Shown here piece by piece: positions 35,949 through 44,846 of a DNA stretch of 64,000 bases (position 1 is the stretch's first letter; the number at the start of each line of letters is the position of its first letter). Made by a program: the position numbers and the translations under genes. Source of the DNA: Mycolicibacterium sp. lyk4-40-TYG-92. Lineage in GTDB: Bacteria > Actinomycetota > Actinomycetes > Mycobacteriales > Mycobacteriaceae. The notes under the pieces are model-generated. The model worked only from the letters and a program-made list of their open reading frames with translations. It ran no database searches and was not told the DNA's origin. The DNA is taken from contig NZ_JARVRX010000001.1 in the NCBI RefSeq assembly GCF_030209435.1, positions 186,001 to 250,000 of the forward strand, given 5' to 3'.

Positions 35949-35962
35949 AGCAAGCGCTTGGT
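35949..35962. promoter_or_regulatory. KstR2 operator between CoA-transferase and kstR2 fragment
   Basis: AGCAAGCGCTTGGT, a full match to the KstR2 consensus. It is 15 bp before the ATG of the kstR2 fragment, the same spacing as the operator before intact kstR2 at 44200. On the minus strand it is the only recognisable operator upstream of the CoA-transferase gene. Confidence 0.85.
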
Positions 35963-35977
35963 TGCCATGGTGTGACG

Positions 35978-36060
35978 ATGGCGCCCGAATCGCCCGGCCA
36001 ACCCGCGAGCAGGCGCGACGAGCTTCTGGAGCTCGCCGCGGCGATGTTCGCTGAGCGTGG
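35978..36060 (+). pseudogene. kstR2: 5' fragment of a second kstR2 gene
   Basis: The first 28 codons (MAPESPGQPASRRDELLELA through MFAERG) align with the intact KstR2 N-terminus at 44200 (SPQASRRDELLELAAAMFAERG). After codon 28 the similarity stops abruptly and the frame runs into vapC antisense sequence. The leaders match too, with operator and spacing conserved. Base identity over ~110 bp is roughly 80 percent, so this is a diverged copy and not a recent tandem duplication. It marks the left boundary of the inserted block. Confidence 0.85.
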
Positions 36061-36070
36061 TGGCTGCCCG

Positions 36071-36484
36071 CTAATCAGCGTCGAGCGCACCAGGTGCGAT
36101 GACGGGCATGGCCACGGAGGTTGCCGCCGCCATCATGCGTTTGTCGTATGTGACCAGTGCGGTCAACTGCGCGTACGAGCCGACGATGTGCGCGGAGGCC
36201 AAGTGGATGGCATCCAATGATCGCAGGTTGGGGTCAGGATAGGCCGCGGCGGTTGCGCGCACCGCCGCGTCTATCTCCAGCCGGATCAGCCGAGCCACCA
36301 GTGCTGGAATGGCCGGTAGGTCGTCCGGGGAACTGGCCAGCACAGCCCTGGTGAGTTCTACCTCGGCCAATACGGATGTGGCCCAAGAGATGTCGGGGCG
36401 CCCATCGAGCCAGTCAGCCAACGCCGCTGATTCGGTCTCCTCGCAGATGAGCTTCACCAACGCCGATGTGTCCAGATAGATCAT
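36071..36484 (-). CDS. vapC: PIN-domain toxin VapC
   Basis: 137 residues. PIN-domain acidic residues are visible in MIYLDTSALVKLI, the central AEVELTRA and the late SLDAIHLASAH, the Mg-dependent RNase site. It should cleave RNA and arrest growth when free of antitoxin. It begins 10 bp after the vapB stop. Its own stop codon is about 10 bp from the break in the kstR2 fragment, so the toxin end coincides with the insertion junction. Confidence 0.9.
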   Translation of the reverse strand: MIYLDTSALVKLICEETESAALADWLDGRPDISWATSVLAEVELTRAVLASSPDDLPAIPALVARLIRLEIDAAVRATAAAYPDPNLRSLDAIHLASAHIVGSYAQLTALVTYDKRMMAAATSVAMPVIAPGALDAD

Positions 36485-36494
36485 CGGCGATCGC

Positions 36495-36761
36495 TTACCT
36501 TTCCTCGTCTCGAAGGCGTTCCAGAGCGGCGCTGACCGAATTTCCAGAGCGGCTGCGGGAAGGGCGAGGTGCTGGGCCGTGGAGGGTGGCGGGTTGCGCG
36601 CGCCCAGCGCTGACCAGCGCGGCCAGTGGATTGGGATGAAGTGGAACGATGCGGGCGATCACCTTACCCCGTTCGGTGAGGTCGATTTCTTCTCCGTGTT
36701 TGACGCGTGCCAACACTCGCGAGGTCTGCTGATTGAGCGTGCGAATCGAAACCTCAGTCAT
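36495..36761 (-). CDS. vapB: Antitoxin VapB (PhD/YefM type)
   Basis: 88 residues: VSIRTLNQQTSRVLARVKHGEEIDLTERGKVIARIVP is the PhD/YefM DNA-binding fold, with a basic, proline-rich, disordered toxin-binding tail. It neutralises VapC and represses its own operon. The ATG at 36761 lies next to the palindrome at 36771-36790. Confidence 0.9.
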   Translation of the reverse strand: MTEVSIRTLNQQTSRVLARVKHGEEIDLTERGKVIARIVPLHPNPLAALVSAGRAQPATLHGPAPRPSRSRSGNSVSAALERLRDEER

Positions 36762-36770
36762 GTGCCAAAT

Positions 36771-36790
36771 GTAGAACTTTAATGTTCTAC
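36771..36790. promoter_or_regulatory. VapB operator palindrome
   Basis: GTAGAAC-TTTAAT-GTTCTAC is a perfect 7+6+7 palindrome just upstream of vapB, fitting an autoregulatory antitoxin site. It also precedes the two-component regulator gene by 124 bp. Confidence 0.7.
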
Positions 36791-36913
36791 CTGCAACGTA
36801 AAGATGTACTGGTCTCCCTGGAGGCGGGGGTTCTGTTCGCGGTCTCAAGTCTCCACAGTTTCTTCACGATCGCTGCCGGTAAGCCCCACAAACCGCGCTT
36901 ACAGTCGGAAAGC

Positions 36914-37575
<662 letters not shown>

Positions 37576-37579
<4 letters not shown>

Positions 37580-38598
37580 GTGCCTTCGGTGAACTGTGGG
37601 ACCGTTTGCCCAGGCCGCTTGACCCCTTCGCCTCCTTCAAGATCAAGATGGGGCTACTGGTGGGCGGAGCAATCCTGTTGGCTTCGTTCACCTTCTGGAT
37701 CGGTGCGAGTTGGCAGTTCCGGTACGCCCTGCTGTCTGCGCTGCTGACCTCGCTGCTGTTCACCCAGTTCATGGCGCACGGGATGACCTCCCCGCTGCGG
37801 CAGATGACTACCGCAGCCCGCGCTATGGCCAAGGGCGACTACAGTATTCGGGTTCGTGCCACGTCGCGTGATGAAGTCGGTCAGCTGGCAACGGCATTCA
37901 ATCAGATGGCGACTGACCTCGGCGCTGCCGACGAGTACCGCCGCGGCCTGATCGGCAACGTCTCTCATGAATTGCGTACGCCCATCACCGCATTGCAGGC
38001 GGTACTGGAGAACGTGGTGGACGGTGTGGTCGAGCCCGACGCGCAGACGATGCGGTTGGCGCTGTCCCAGACCGAGCGTCTGGGCGAGCTGGTCACCGAT
38101 CTGCTGGACCTGTCCCGCCTCGAAGGCGGCGTAATTCCTCTGCGGGTCAACAGATTCGACGTCGACGCGTTTCTGCGCGATGCCGTCGAGCACGTCTCGG
38201 CATCAGCCGGTGACGTGGCAGTGGTGGTCGAGGTGTCACCGCCCGGCCTGACGTTGCTCGCCGATCCGGCGCGGTTGCGGCAGGTTGTGGTCAACCTGGT
38301 GGACAACGCAATTCGGCACAGCCCGCCTGGCGGCAGTGTGACGGTGCGGGCGACGCGCGACGCGTCGGGCTTGCGGCTCGAGGTCGCCGATCAAGGGCCG
38401 GGTATCGCGCCGGCCGAGCGCGAGCGCGTCTTCGAACGGTTCACGCGCGGTGCCACCTCGGACGGCGGTACCGGTCTGGGTCTGGCGATCGCCCGCTGGG
38501 CAGTTGAGTTGCACGGCGGTGTGATCGACGTGGTGGAGGCGAAGGTGGGATGCCGCTTCAGAGTGAGCATTCCGGAATCAGAGGAGCGGTCTGCATGA
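37576..38598 (+). CDS. Sensor histidine kinase
   Basis: 340 residues. Two hydrophobic segments (MGLLVGGAILLASFTFWI and YALLSALLTSLLFTQFMA) are separated by a very short loop, so there is almost no external sensor domain. A HAMP region (SPLRQMTTAARAMAKGDYSIRV) follows, then His131 in NVSHELRTPITAL, N-box NLVDNAIRHSPP, DQGPGIAP and GGTGLGLAIARWAVELHGG. The short loop suggests intramembrane sensing. It is coupled to both neighbouring genes. Confidence 0.92.
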
Positions 38599-40118
38599 CG
38601 ATGCTGATGGGTATTCCAGGGCAGCCGATGGTCGCGCCGCTGATCGGGCCGGCACTGCCGCGGCGCGGTGAGCCCGGCTGGACGATGCTGCCGCGGCGGG
38701 TGTGGCCGATCAGCCCACTGGCCGCAGCGCCACACCGGGTCGTGCTCCTCGCGGTGCTGGCCGGTCTGCTCGGCACCGCCCTGTGGCGGCCGTCGGCGCT
38801 GAGTATCGGCTACCTGGTAGTTGGGGTAATGGTCTTCGCTGTCGTGTTCGGCACTGCCGAACGCCGGCCGACGCGTACGGAATGGGCCGGTATGGCGCTG
38901 ACGTTGGCGCTGCTTGCGGTGCCCGGCCTACTGGCTGCCGACTGGCTGGGCGTGCTGTGCATCATGGCTGCCTGGATCGTCGGGTGGTGCACGCTGTTCG
39001 GCGGGCGCACCTGGACCGCGGTCCTGACTGCGCCGTTCCTGGCGTGGGCGCTGCCGGCACGGGTACTCGGTTGGGCACGCCGCGGATTCTCGGGTCGGGT
39101 GGGCATTGCCAACCCGGTTCGCGTTGCCGTCGTCGTCGGTCTCACCGTGGCACTGACTTTGGTTTTCGGTGCGTTGTTCGCCTCGGCGGACGCGGCCTTC
39201 GCCCATCTGGTGGGCAAGCTGATGCCACGTTTCGCCGGTGTCGATGTCGTCGCCCGCATCGTGGTCTTCGGTATGGTGGCCGCGTTCGTTCTCGGCGGTG
39301 CGTACCTGACCCGGTTCGCGCCACGGCTGGATGTCCTTGCGCCCAAGCCGATGAAGCCCGTGCCGCGCTGGGAGTGGGCGGTGCCGCTAGGGGTGCTCGA
39401 CGCGCTGTTCATCGCGTTTGTGGCGGTGCAGGCCGCGGTGCTGTTCGGCGGCCACACCCACGTGCTGGAAACCGAGGGGCTCACCTACGCCGAGTACGCC
39501 CGGCAGGGCTTCTGGCAGTTGTTGTGGGTGTCGGCGCTGACCCTATTGGTGCTGAGCGGGGTGATCCGGGTGGCGGGGCGTGTAACTGCCGGTGACCGCC
39601 GGGCGCTTCGAATCCTGGCTGGAATCCTTTGCGCCACTTCGGTTGTCGTGGTTATTTCGGCGATCCACCGGATGTGGCTGTATCAGCAGGCGTACGGATT
39701 CAGCACCGACCGGTTGATGGTGATCACCATCGAACTCTGGTTGGGCGCGGTATTCCTGCTCGTCGCGGTGGCGGGGGTGCGAATGTCGGGGCGCTGGCTG
39801 CCGCACACGGTGCTGGCCGCCGGTGTGGTCGCTCTGCTGGGCTTGGCGGCCCTCAACCCCGAGCGCCTCGTCGCTGATCGCAACATCGACCGCTTCGAGC
39901 AGACCGGCCAGCTCGATGCCGAGTACCTGTCCCGCCTGTCGTCGGACATCGACCCAGCGCTGCACCGGTTGCCCGAGCATCTCCGCGCCTGCGTGCGATC
40001 GGACCACTCGCATGACGACCCCTGGTACCTGTTCAACCTGTCCCGGTCGAACGCGGACAGGCCGGTGGGAACCGAACTGCCCGAACACTGCCGGCAGTAC
40101 TGGACGTATCGCGACTAG
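38595..40118 (+). CDS. DUF4153-type polytopic membrane protein
   Basis: 507 residues with about 11-12 membrane spans and a soluble C-terminus rich in charged residues (LSRLSSDIDPALHRLPEHLRACVRSDHSHDDPWYLFNLSRSNADRP). This corresponds to DUF4153/DUF4173 membrane proteins often found beside two-component systems. Its ATG overlaps the kinase stop, making a three-gene unit. Function unknown; it may be the sensed partner or the output of the kinase. Confidence 0.75.
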   Translation: MTMLMGIPGQPMVAPLIGPALPRRGEPGWTMLPRRVWPISPLAAAPHRVVLLAVLAGLLGTALWRPSALSIGYLVVGVMVFAVVFGTAERRPTRTEWAGMALTLALLAVPGLLAADWLGVLCIMAAWIVGWCTLFGGRTWTAVLTAPFLAWALPARVLGWARRGFSGRVGIANPVRVAVVVGLTVALTLVFGALFASADAAFAHLVGKLMPRFAGVDVVARIVVFGMVAAFVLGGAYLTRFAPRLDVLAPKPMKPVPRWEWAVPLGVLDALFIAFVAVQAAVLFGGHTHVLETEGLTYAEYARQGFWQLLWVSALTLLVLSGVIRVAGRVTAGDRRALRILAGILCATSVVVVISAIHRMWLYQQAYGFSTDRLMVITIELWLGAVFLLVAVAGVRMSGRWLPHTVLAAGVVALLGLAALNPERLVADRNIDRFEQTGQLDAEYLSRLSSDIDPALHRLPEHLRACVRSDHSHDDPWYLFNLSRSNADRPVGTELPEHCRQYWTYRD

Positions 40119-40253
40119 TGGTTCGCCGAACGTGAGGGAATCGCGGCCGTCGACCGCGCGGCACATGACCGACCAGGCCGAGTTGACTGTGCCCAGGCCC
40201 GCCGACCGGCCGAAGTGGCATGCCGTCGACGCGCGCCCGATAGCTTGGTAGCC

Positions 40254-42821
40254 GTGGTCGGTGAGGACAAAGCGGCGTTCAGCGGAGAAGGTTGGCGCGA
40301 GCTTGTGGGCCGCGTCCACGCAGAGCTCGACGAACTGGTGGCCGCCCGGGACCGCATGGAGCAACTGGTCCGGCTCATCGTGGACGTCGGCTCTGACCTC
40401 GACTTGGATATGACATTGCGGCGCATCGTCGGTGCGGCCTTGGAACTCGCCGAGGCGAAGTACGGGGCGCTCGGCACCCGGGCAGCCGATGGCAGCCTCG
40501 GCGTGTTCGTCGGTGCGGGAATCGACGCGGACACGATGCGTGAGCTGGCTGACCTACCTGTAGGCGAGGGCCTGCGCATCGATGATCTGCAAGCTCACCC
40601 GCTGGCTGCGCGGCTGCCGGCACACGAACCTCCCTTGCGCGCCCTGTTGGGGCTGCCGATTACGGTCCGCGGCAGTGACTTCGGCAGCCTCTACCTGATC
40701 GACGACCGGCCTGATCGCGCCTTCGCGTCTTCCCAGGAGGCGGCGGTGCGTGCATTGGCGATGGCAGCGGCGGCCGCTATCGACAACGCCAGGCTTTTCG
40801 AGCGGGAACGTGAATCCGCCAAATGGATGAAAGCCAGCCGCGAGATAATCGCCGCGCTGCTGTCCGGAAATCCACAGACCAGACCGCTGCAACTCATCGT
40901 GAACCGCGCGCTCGAGCTGGCTGATGCCGAGCAGGCGATCCTGTTGGTTCCAGACGAACCCGAGCTCACCTCGAGTGGCGCCGACACCCTTGTCGTGGCG
41001 GCTACCGCGGGGCGTTACTCGTCGGAGGTGATCGGCCGGCAGGTTCCGATGGACGGCTCCACCACCGGCAGTGTCGCGCGGCGCGGTCTGCCGCTGATCA
41101 CCGATTCATTCCAGTATCCGATCGAGGGGTTCACCGATGTCGGTGAGCGGTCGGCGATCGTCATGCCGCTGATCGCCGATGACGCGGTGCTCGGCGTGAT
41201 CGCGGTGGCACGTCGACCACAGCAGGCGGCGTTCGACGAGGCATACCTGGATCTGGTCAATGACTTTGCCCGGCACGCCGCCATCGCGCTGGCGCTGGCC
41301 GCGGGCCGTGAACACGCGCTGAACCAGGAGCTGGCACAAGCGGACACTGTCGACGGAGCGTTGATCGCCGCGGCGGAGGAACTGCGCCGGCTGTGGCGGG
41401 CACATCAGGTCCTGGCCGTGACTTTCCCGACGTACAGTTCGTCCGCGGGGACCGCATACGGTGACCCGCACATCGTTGCGGCCGGCGACTCCGCCAGGTG
41501 GTCTGACCTGCCGACCGAGACCCGGCGGCTTCTCGTGTCACTGCGCGACGGAGACTTCTTGACGCCCAACGCTGCGCTGCCGGGTTCGGCGGGCATCGCG
41601 CTGCAGCACCCCGACGGGGTGCTTGTCGTCTGGATCGAGCTCGGAGAGCAACGACCCTTCACCCTCGAGGACCAGACCCTGTTGACGGTGCTCGCGGGCC
41701 GCCTCGGCCAAGGTTTGCAGCGCGTACATCGGGTCGATCAGCAGCGCGAAACCGCGTTGGCGCTGCAACACGCGATTCTCGGACCCGCTGACCTACCGGG
41801 TGGTTTCGCAGTCCGCTATCAAGCTGCCAGCCGCCCTCTGCAGGTGGGCGGTGACTGGTATGACGTCGTCAGGCTCGATGACGGACGCATCGCCATGGTG
41901 GTCGGCGACTGCGTCGGCCACGGTCTGGCCGCTGCCACCGTGATGGGGCAGATCCGCAGTGCGTGCCGCGCGCTGCTCTTCGAGAATCCCAGCCCCGCTG
42001 TCGCACTGGCGGGACTGGACCGTTTCGCGTCTCGACTGCCGGGTGCCCAATGCACGACAGCGGTGTGTGCGGTGCTCAACCCGGACACCGGCGAGCTGGT
42101 CTACTCCAGCGCCGGGCATCCGCCGCCCATCCTGATCCAGGCTGATGGCGAGCGCCGAACACTCGATGGCGGTCACACCATCGCGCTGGGGCTCCGCCAC
42201 GATTGGCCTCGTCCCGAAGCGACGGTCACCCTGCCTGCGCGGGCGACTCTGGCGCTGTACACCGACGGGCTGGTCGAACGTCGCAATCATCCTCTGGAGC
42301 AGGGGATTTCATCTGCTGCCGACCTCATTCGCGATGCCAAGACGTTCCCGCTGAATGATTTGGCCGATCACGTGATGTCCAACCTCGCGCCGTCCGACGG
42401 CTATCAGGATGACGTCGTTCTCCTGCTCTATCGCCAGCCGGCCGCTCTGGAAATGGAGTTCCCGGCCGATGCCGATCAGCTGGCTCACGCTCGCACAACG
42501 TTGCGCGACTGGCTCTCCCGAGCGGGGGTGAACCCCCAGCAGGCCATGAACGTGCTGGTTGCTGCCGGGGAGGCCATCGCCAACGGCATCGAGCACGGGT
42601 ATCGCCACAGTTCTGACGGCACGATCCGACTGACCGCGACGGCATTGGCCGATCAGGTTCAGCTCGCGGTCACCGACAGTGGGTCATGGCAGTCCGTGCC
42701 GGCCGAGGACGGCTCCGATCGCGGTCGGGGCATCGGACTCATGCGAGAGCTCATGGATGACCTCGTCATCACTCGCAACACCGCCGGAACGGCGGTCCAC
42801 CTATCTGTGAGGATCATCTGA
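40254..42821 (+). CDS. Multidomain GAF-GAF-SpoIIE phosphatase-HATPase regulator
   Basis: About 855 residues from GTG 40254 (a GTG at 40215 is possible). Order: an N-terminal coil, GAF (~25-190: DMTLRRIVGAALELAEAKYGALGT), a second GAF (~205-365), a PP2C/SpoIIE phosphatase (~525-720: VGGDWYDVVRLDDGRIAMVVGDCVGHG and GYQDDVVLLL with metal-binding aspartates), and a C-terminal RsbW-like HATPase (~735-855: AGEAIANGIEHGY, DRGRGIGLMRELMDD). Combining phosphatase and anti-sigma-type kinase is known for Rv1364c. It likely switches the phosphorylation of the STAS protein encoded next, whose gene overlaps by one base. Confidence 0.92.
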   Translation: MVGEDKAAFSGEGWRELVGRVHAELDELVAARDRMEQLVRLIVDVGSDLDLDMTLRRIVGAALELAEAKYGALGTRAADGSLGVFVGAGIDADTMRELADLPVGEGLRIDDLQAHPLAARLPAHEPPLRALLGLPITVRGSDFGSLYLIDDRPDRAFASSQEAAVRALAMAAAAAIDNARLFERERESAKWMKASREIIAALLSGNPQTRPLQLIVNRALELADAEQAILLVPDEPELTSSGADTLVVAATAGRYSSEVIGRQVPMDGSTTGSVARRGLPLITDSFQYPIEGFTDVGERSAIVMPLIADDAVLGVIAVARRPQQAAFDEAYLDLVNDFARHAAIALALAAGREHALNQELAQADTVDGALIAAAEELRRLWRAHQVLAVTFPTYSSSAGTAYGDPHIVAAGDSARWSDLPTETRRLLVSLRDGDFLTPNAALPGSAGIALQHPDGVLVVWIELGEQRPFTLEDQTLLTVLAGRLGQGLQRVHRVDQQRETALALQHAILGPADLPGGFAVRYQAASRPLQVGGDWYDVVRLDDGRIAMVVGDCVGHGLAAATVMGQIRSACRALLFENPSPAVALAGLDRFASRLPGAQCTTAVCAVLNPDTGELVYSSAGHPPPILIQADGERRTLDGGHTIALGLRHDWPRPEATVTLPARATLALYTDGLVERRNHPLEQGISSAADLIRDAKTFPLNDLADHVMSNLAPSDGYQDDVVLLLYRQPAALEMEFPADADQLAHARTTLRDWLSRAGVNPQQAMNVLVAAGEAIANGIEHGYRHSSDGTIRLTATALADQVQLAVTDSGSWQSVPAEDGSDRGRGIGLMRELMDDLVITRNTAGTAVHLSVRII

Positions 42822-43156
42822 TGGCCACGCCGCTCACCCTGGACAGCGCGTATCGCGATGACGGGACCTTCGTCCTGGTTGTGGCCGGCGAAATAGACAT
42901 GAGCAATGTCGAGGCGTTCAGCGAAGGCCTTACCGCCGCGATCGCCGAGTGTGGTGGCAGCGGAGACAATTTGACCGTCGACCTCAGCGCTGTGAAGTAC
43001 TTGGACAGCACCGCGATTTCCGCGTTGTTCAGCCGAGCCGGCCGCATCGACATCGTCGCTCATCCGCATCTGATGGGCGTCTTTCGGGTCAGTGGCCTCA
43101 CCGAACTGGTCTCCATCGAGGCCGCGTCGTTGTCGACGGAGTCCGGGCCCGACTAA
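42821..43156 (+). CDS. STAS-domain anti-sigma factor antagonist
   Basis: 111 residues: VVAGEIDMSNVEAFSEGL and the phosphorylation loop VDLSAVKYLDSTAISALFSRA are the RsbV/SpoIIAA fold. The serine in the YLDSTA loop is the likely kinase target. Unphosphorylated forms sequester RsbW-type kinases. It is coupled to the SpoIIE protein gene and convergent with the RsbW-like gene, with a four-base 3' overlap. Confidence 0.9.
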   Translation: MATPLTLDSAYRDDGTFVLVVAGEIDMSNVEAFSEGLTAAIAECGGSGDNLTVDLSAVKYLDSTAISALFSRAGRIDIVAHPHLMGVFRVSGLTELVSIEAASLSTESGPD

Positions 43157-43605
43157 CCCGGGGCCTCGATGCGCCATTGCAGGCGCACCCGGGTTCCGGT
43201 GGGGGTGGCAGTGATCTCGGCGCGGTCGGTGAGCGCGTGAATCAGGGGAATGCCGCGCCCGTGGGCCACGCCGCGCAGTTGCGGATCGGGGGCCCGCCAG
43301 GCACCGTCGTCACTCACCTCCACGGTGAGCGTGGCCTGGGGGCGGTTGTAGTCGGCGTGAATGTGCATGGCTCCCGCGGTGGGAGCCTCGGTGTATGCGC
43401 AGTCGGCCGCGTTGGCCATGGCCTCGTAGACCGCCAGGATGACGTCGTTGCTCTTGCCCGGGTCCAGCGTGAACGTGTGCCCCAGCCAGGCTGCGAATTC
43501 GTCGCGGAGCAGCGCGGCACTCACCGGGTCCGCGCTGATGTTGGCCTTGGTGAAACTGGTGGCCGGCTCCTGTGCATCGATCATGTCGACCTGGTGAGTA
43601 CCCAC
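43153..43605 (-). CDS. RsbW-like ATP-binding anti-sigma factor
   Basis: 150 residues from GTG 43605 (ATG 43584 possible). HATPase_c_2 features are AVYEAMANAADCAYTE (N box), EVSDDGAWRAPD and VAHGRGIPLIHALTDRAEI (G boxes). It would phosphorylate STAS antagonists and bind a sigma factor, yet no sigma factor gene is in the window, so its sigma partner must be elsewhere. It is read leftward, 12 bp after the second STAS gene. Confidence 0.86.
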   Translation of the reverse strand: MGTHQVDMIDAQEPATSFTKANISADPVSAALLRDEFAAWLGHTFTLDPGKSNDVILAVYEAMANAADCAYTEAPTAGAMHIHADYNRPQATLTVEVSDDGAWRAPDPQLRGVAHGRGIPLIHALTDRAEITATPTGTRVRLQWRIEAPG

Positions 43606-43617
43606 TGGCGCGGCGCT

Positions 43618-44016
43618 TTATGTGGCAACGGCGGCAAGGGCTTGATCGAGGGTCGCGAAAAGCTCGACGATCTCGGAAATCCCGACGAGTTGCAAGGGGC
43701 GACTGGTGGCGGGTCCATCGGCGACCAGCACGAACCTGACATCGGGCGTCAGTTCGTCCTTGGCGGCCGCCAGCACCCCCATCCCGGCGGAGGCCAGGAA
43801 TTCCACTTCGGTCAGATCGATCACGATGGCGGCGGGGTTGTTGTCCCCGGCCGCGGCGCGGATCGCGGCGGCAAGCTGCGGTGCGGTGAGCATGTCGACG
43901 GTTCCCGTCACCGCCACCACGGTGACCTGCCCGATGCGATGGTGCCCGATGGTGCACGCCGGCGGCGCCAGATCGCCCGGGTTGTTGTCACCCAGTGGAC
44001 TCGATGGACCGGTCAT
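43618..44016 (-). CDS. STAS-domain anti-sigma factor antagonist
   Basis: 132 residues from ATG 44016, chosen for the strong GGGAGGAGAG site in front (an upstream start at 44058 would add 14 residues). STAS signature: VTGTVDMLTAPQLAAAIR and IVIDLTEVEFLASAGMGVLAAA, with the target serine in LASAGM. It forms an operon with the RsbW-like kinase. Its sequence differs clearly from the STAS protein at 42821. Confidence 0.88.
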   Translation of the reverse strand: MTGPSSPLGDNNPGDLAPPACTIGHHRIGQVTVVAVTGTVDMLTAPQLAAAIRAAAGDNNPAAIVIDLTEVEFLASAGMGVLAAAKDELTPDVRFVLVADGPATSRPLQLVGISEIVELFATLDQALAAVAT

Positions 44017-44170
44017 CTCTCCTCCCGAGGGGTCAACGCCTTGAGTGGTGGCGGACAAGATGATAGCGGCGACCGGCCGGGTCGTGTCTTCGATCGCGGC
44101 CGCCGTCTAGGCTGCGTCGGGGGACGGGCGGACCCGCGAATCGCGCCGCCAGCAGGGCTGATATCGACCT

Positions 44171-44184
44171 AACAAGCGCTTGGT
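44171..44184. promoter_or_regulatory. KstR2 operator before kstR2
   Basis: AACAAGCGCTTGGT, 15 bp before the kstR2 ATG; an exact match to the consensus and an autoregulatory site. It probably also controls the following fadA6. Confidence 0.9.
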
Positions 44185-44199
44185 TGCTATGCTGTCCCG

Positions 44200-44820
44200 A
44201 TGGTGTCTGAATTGCCCAGCCCACAGGCCAGCAGGCGCGACGAGCTTCTCGAGCTTGCCGCGGCGATGTTCGCCGAGCGCGGGCTGAAGGCCACCACGGT
44301 GCGCGACATCGCGGACTCCGCGGGCATCTTGTCCGGCAGTCTCTATCACCACTTCAAGTCCAAGGAGCAGATGGTCGAGGAGATCCTCCGCGACTTCCTG
44401 GACTGGCTGTTCGAGAAGTACCAACAGATCATTTCGACCGAGTCCGATCCGATGGAGCGGCTCAAGGGCCTGTTCATGGCGTCCTTCGACGCCATCGAGC
44501 ACCGGCACGCGCAGGTCGTCATCTATCAGGACGAGGCGAAGAGGCTGGGCTCATTGCCGCAGTTCGGCTTCGTCGACGAGCGCAACCGCGAGCAGCGCAA
44601 GATGTGGATCGAGATCCTCAACGAGGGTGTGCGGCAAGGGGTTTTTCGCTCCGACCTGGACGTCGACCTTGTCTACCGGTTCATCCGTGACACCACCTGG
44701 GTGTCGGTGCGCTGGTACCAGTCCGGCGGCCCGCTGACTGCGCAGCAGGTTGGTGCGCAGTACCTCGCGATCGTCCTCGGAGGAATTACCACCTCCACCA
44801 AAAGCATTGCAACAACATAG
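44200..44820 (+). CDS. kstR2: TetR family repressor KstR2
   Basis: 206 residues. The HTH is RRDELLELAAAMFAERGLKATTVRDIADSAGILSGSLYHHFKSKEQMVEEIL. The ligand domain carries DAIEHRHAQVVIYQDEAKRL and RDTTWVSVRWYQSGGPLTAQQVGAQYLAIVLGGI. The position upstream of fadA6 and the four consensus operators in this window identify it as the regulator of HIP catabolism, released by HIP-CoA. With fadD3 deleted, the usual route to that inducer is absent in this locus. Confidence 0.94.
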   Translation: MVSELPSPQASRRDELLELAAAMFAERGLKATTVRDIADSAGILSGSLYHHFKSKEQMVEEILRDFLDWLFEKYQQIISTESDPMERLKGLFMASFDAIEHRHAQVVIYQDEAKRLGSLPQFGFVDERNREQRKMWIEILNEGVRQGVFRSDLDVDLVYRFIRDTTWVSVRWYQSGGPLTAQQVGAQYLAIVLGGITTSTKSIATT

Positions 44821-44846
44821 GTTTCATAACAACAAGGAGATGAGAA

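Noticed and set aside
35972..36220. 82-codon plus-strand frame starting as KstR2
   Set aside because: Only the first 28 codons after the ATG match KstR2; the rest is antisense of vapC, so it is recorded as a gene fragment and not a protein.
36771..36790. Possible KstR site because of TAGAAC and GTTCTA halves
   Set aside because: KstR sites have the AAC and GTT halves two bases apart; here the spacer is six bases, and the element sits at the vapB promoter, fitting a toxin-antitoxin operator.
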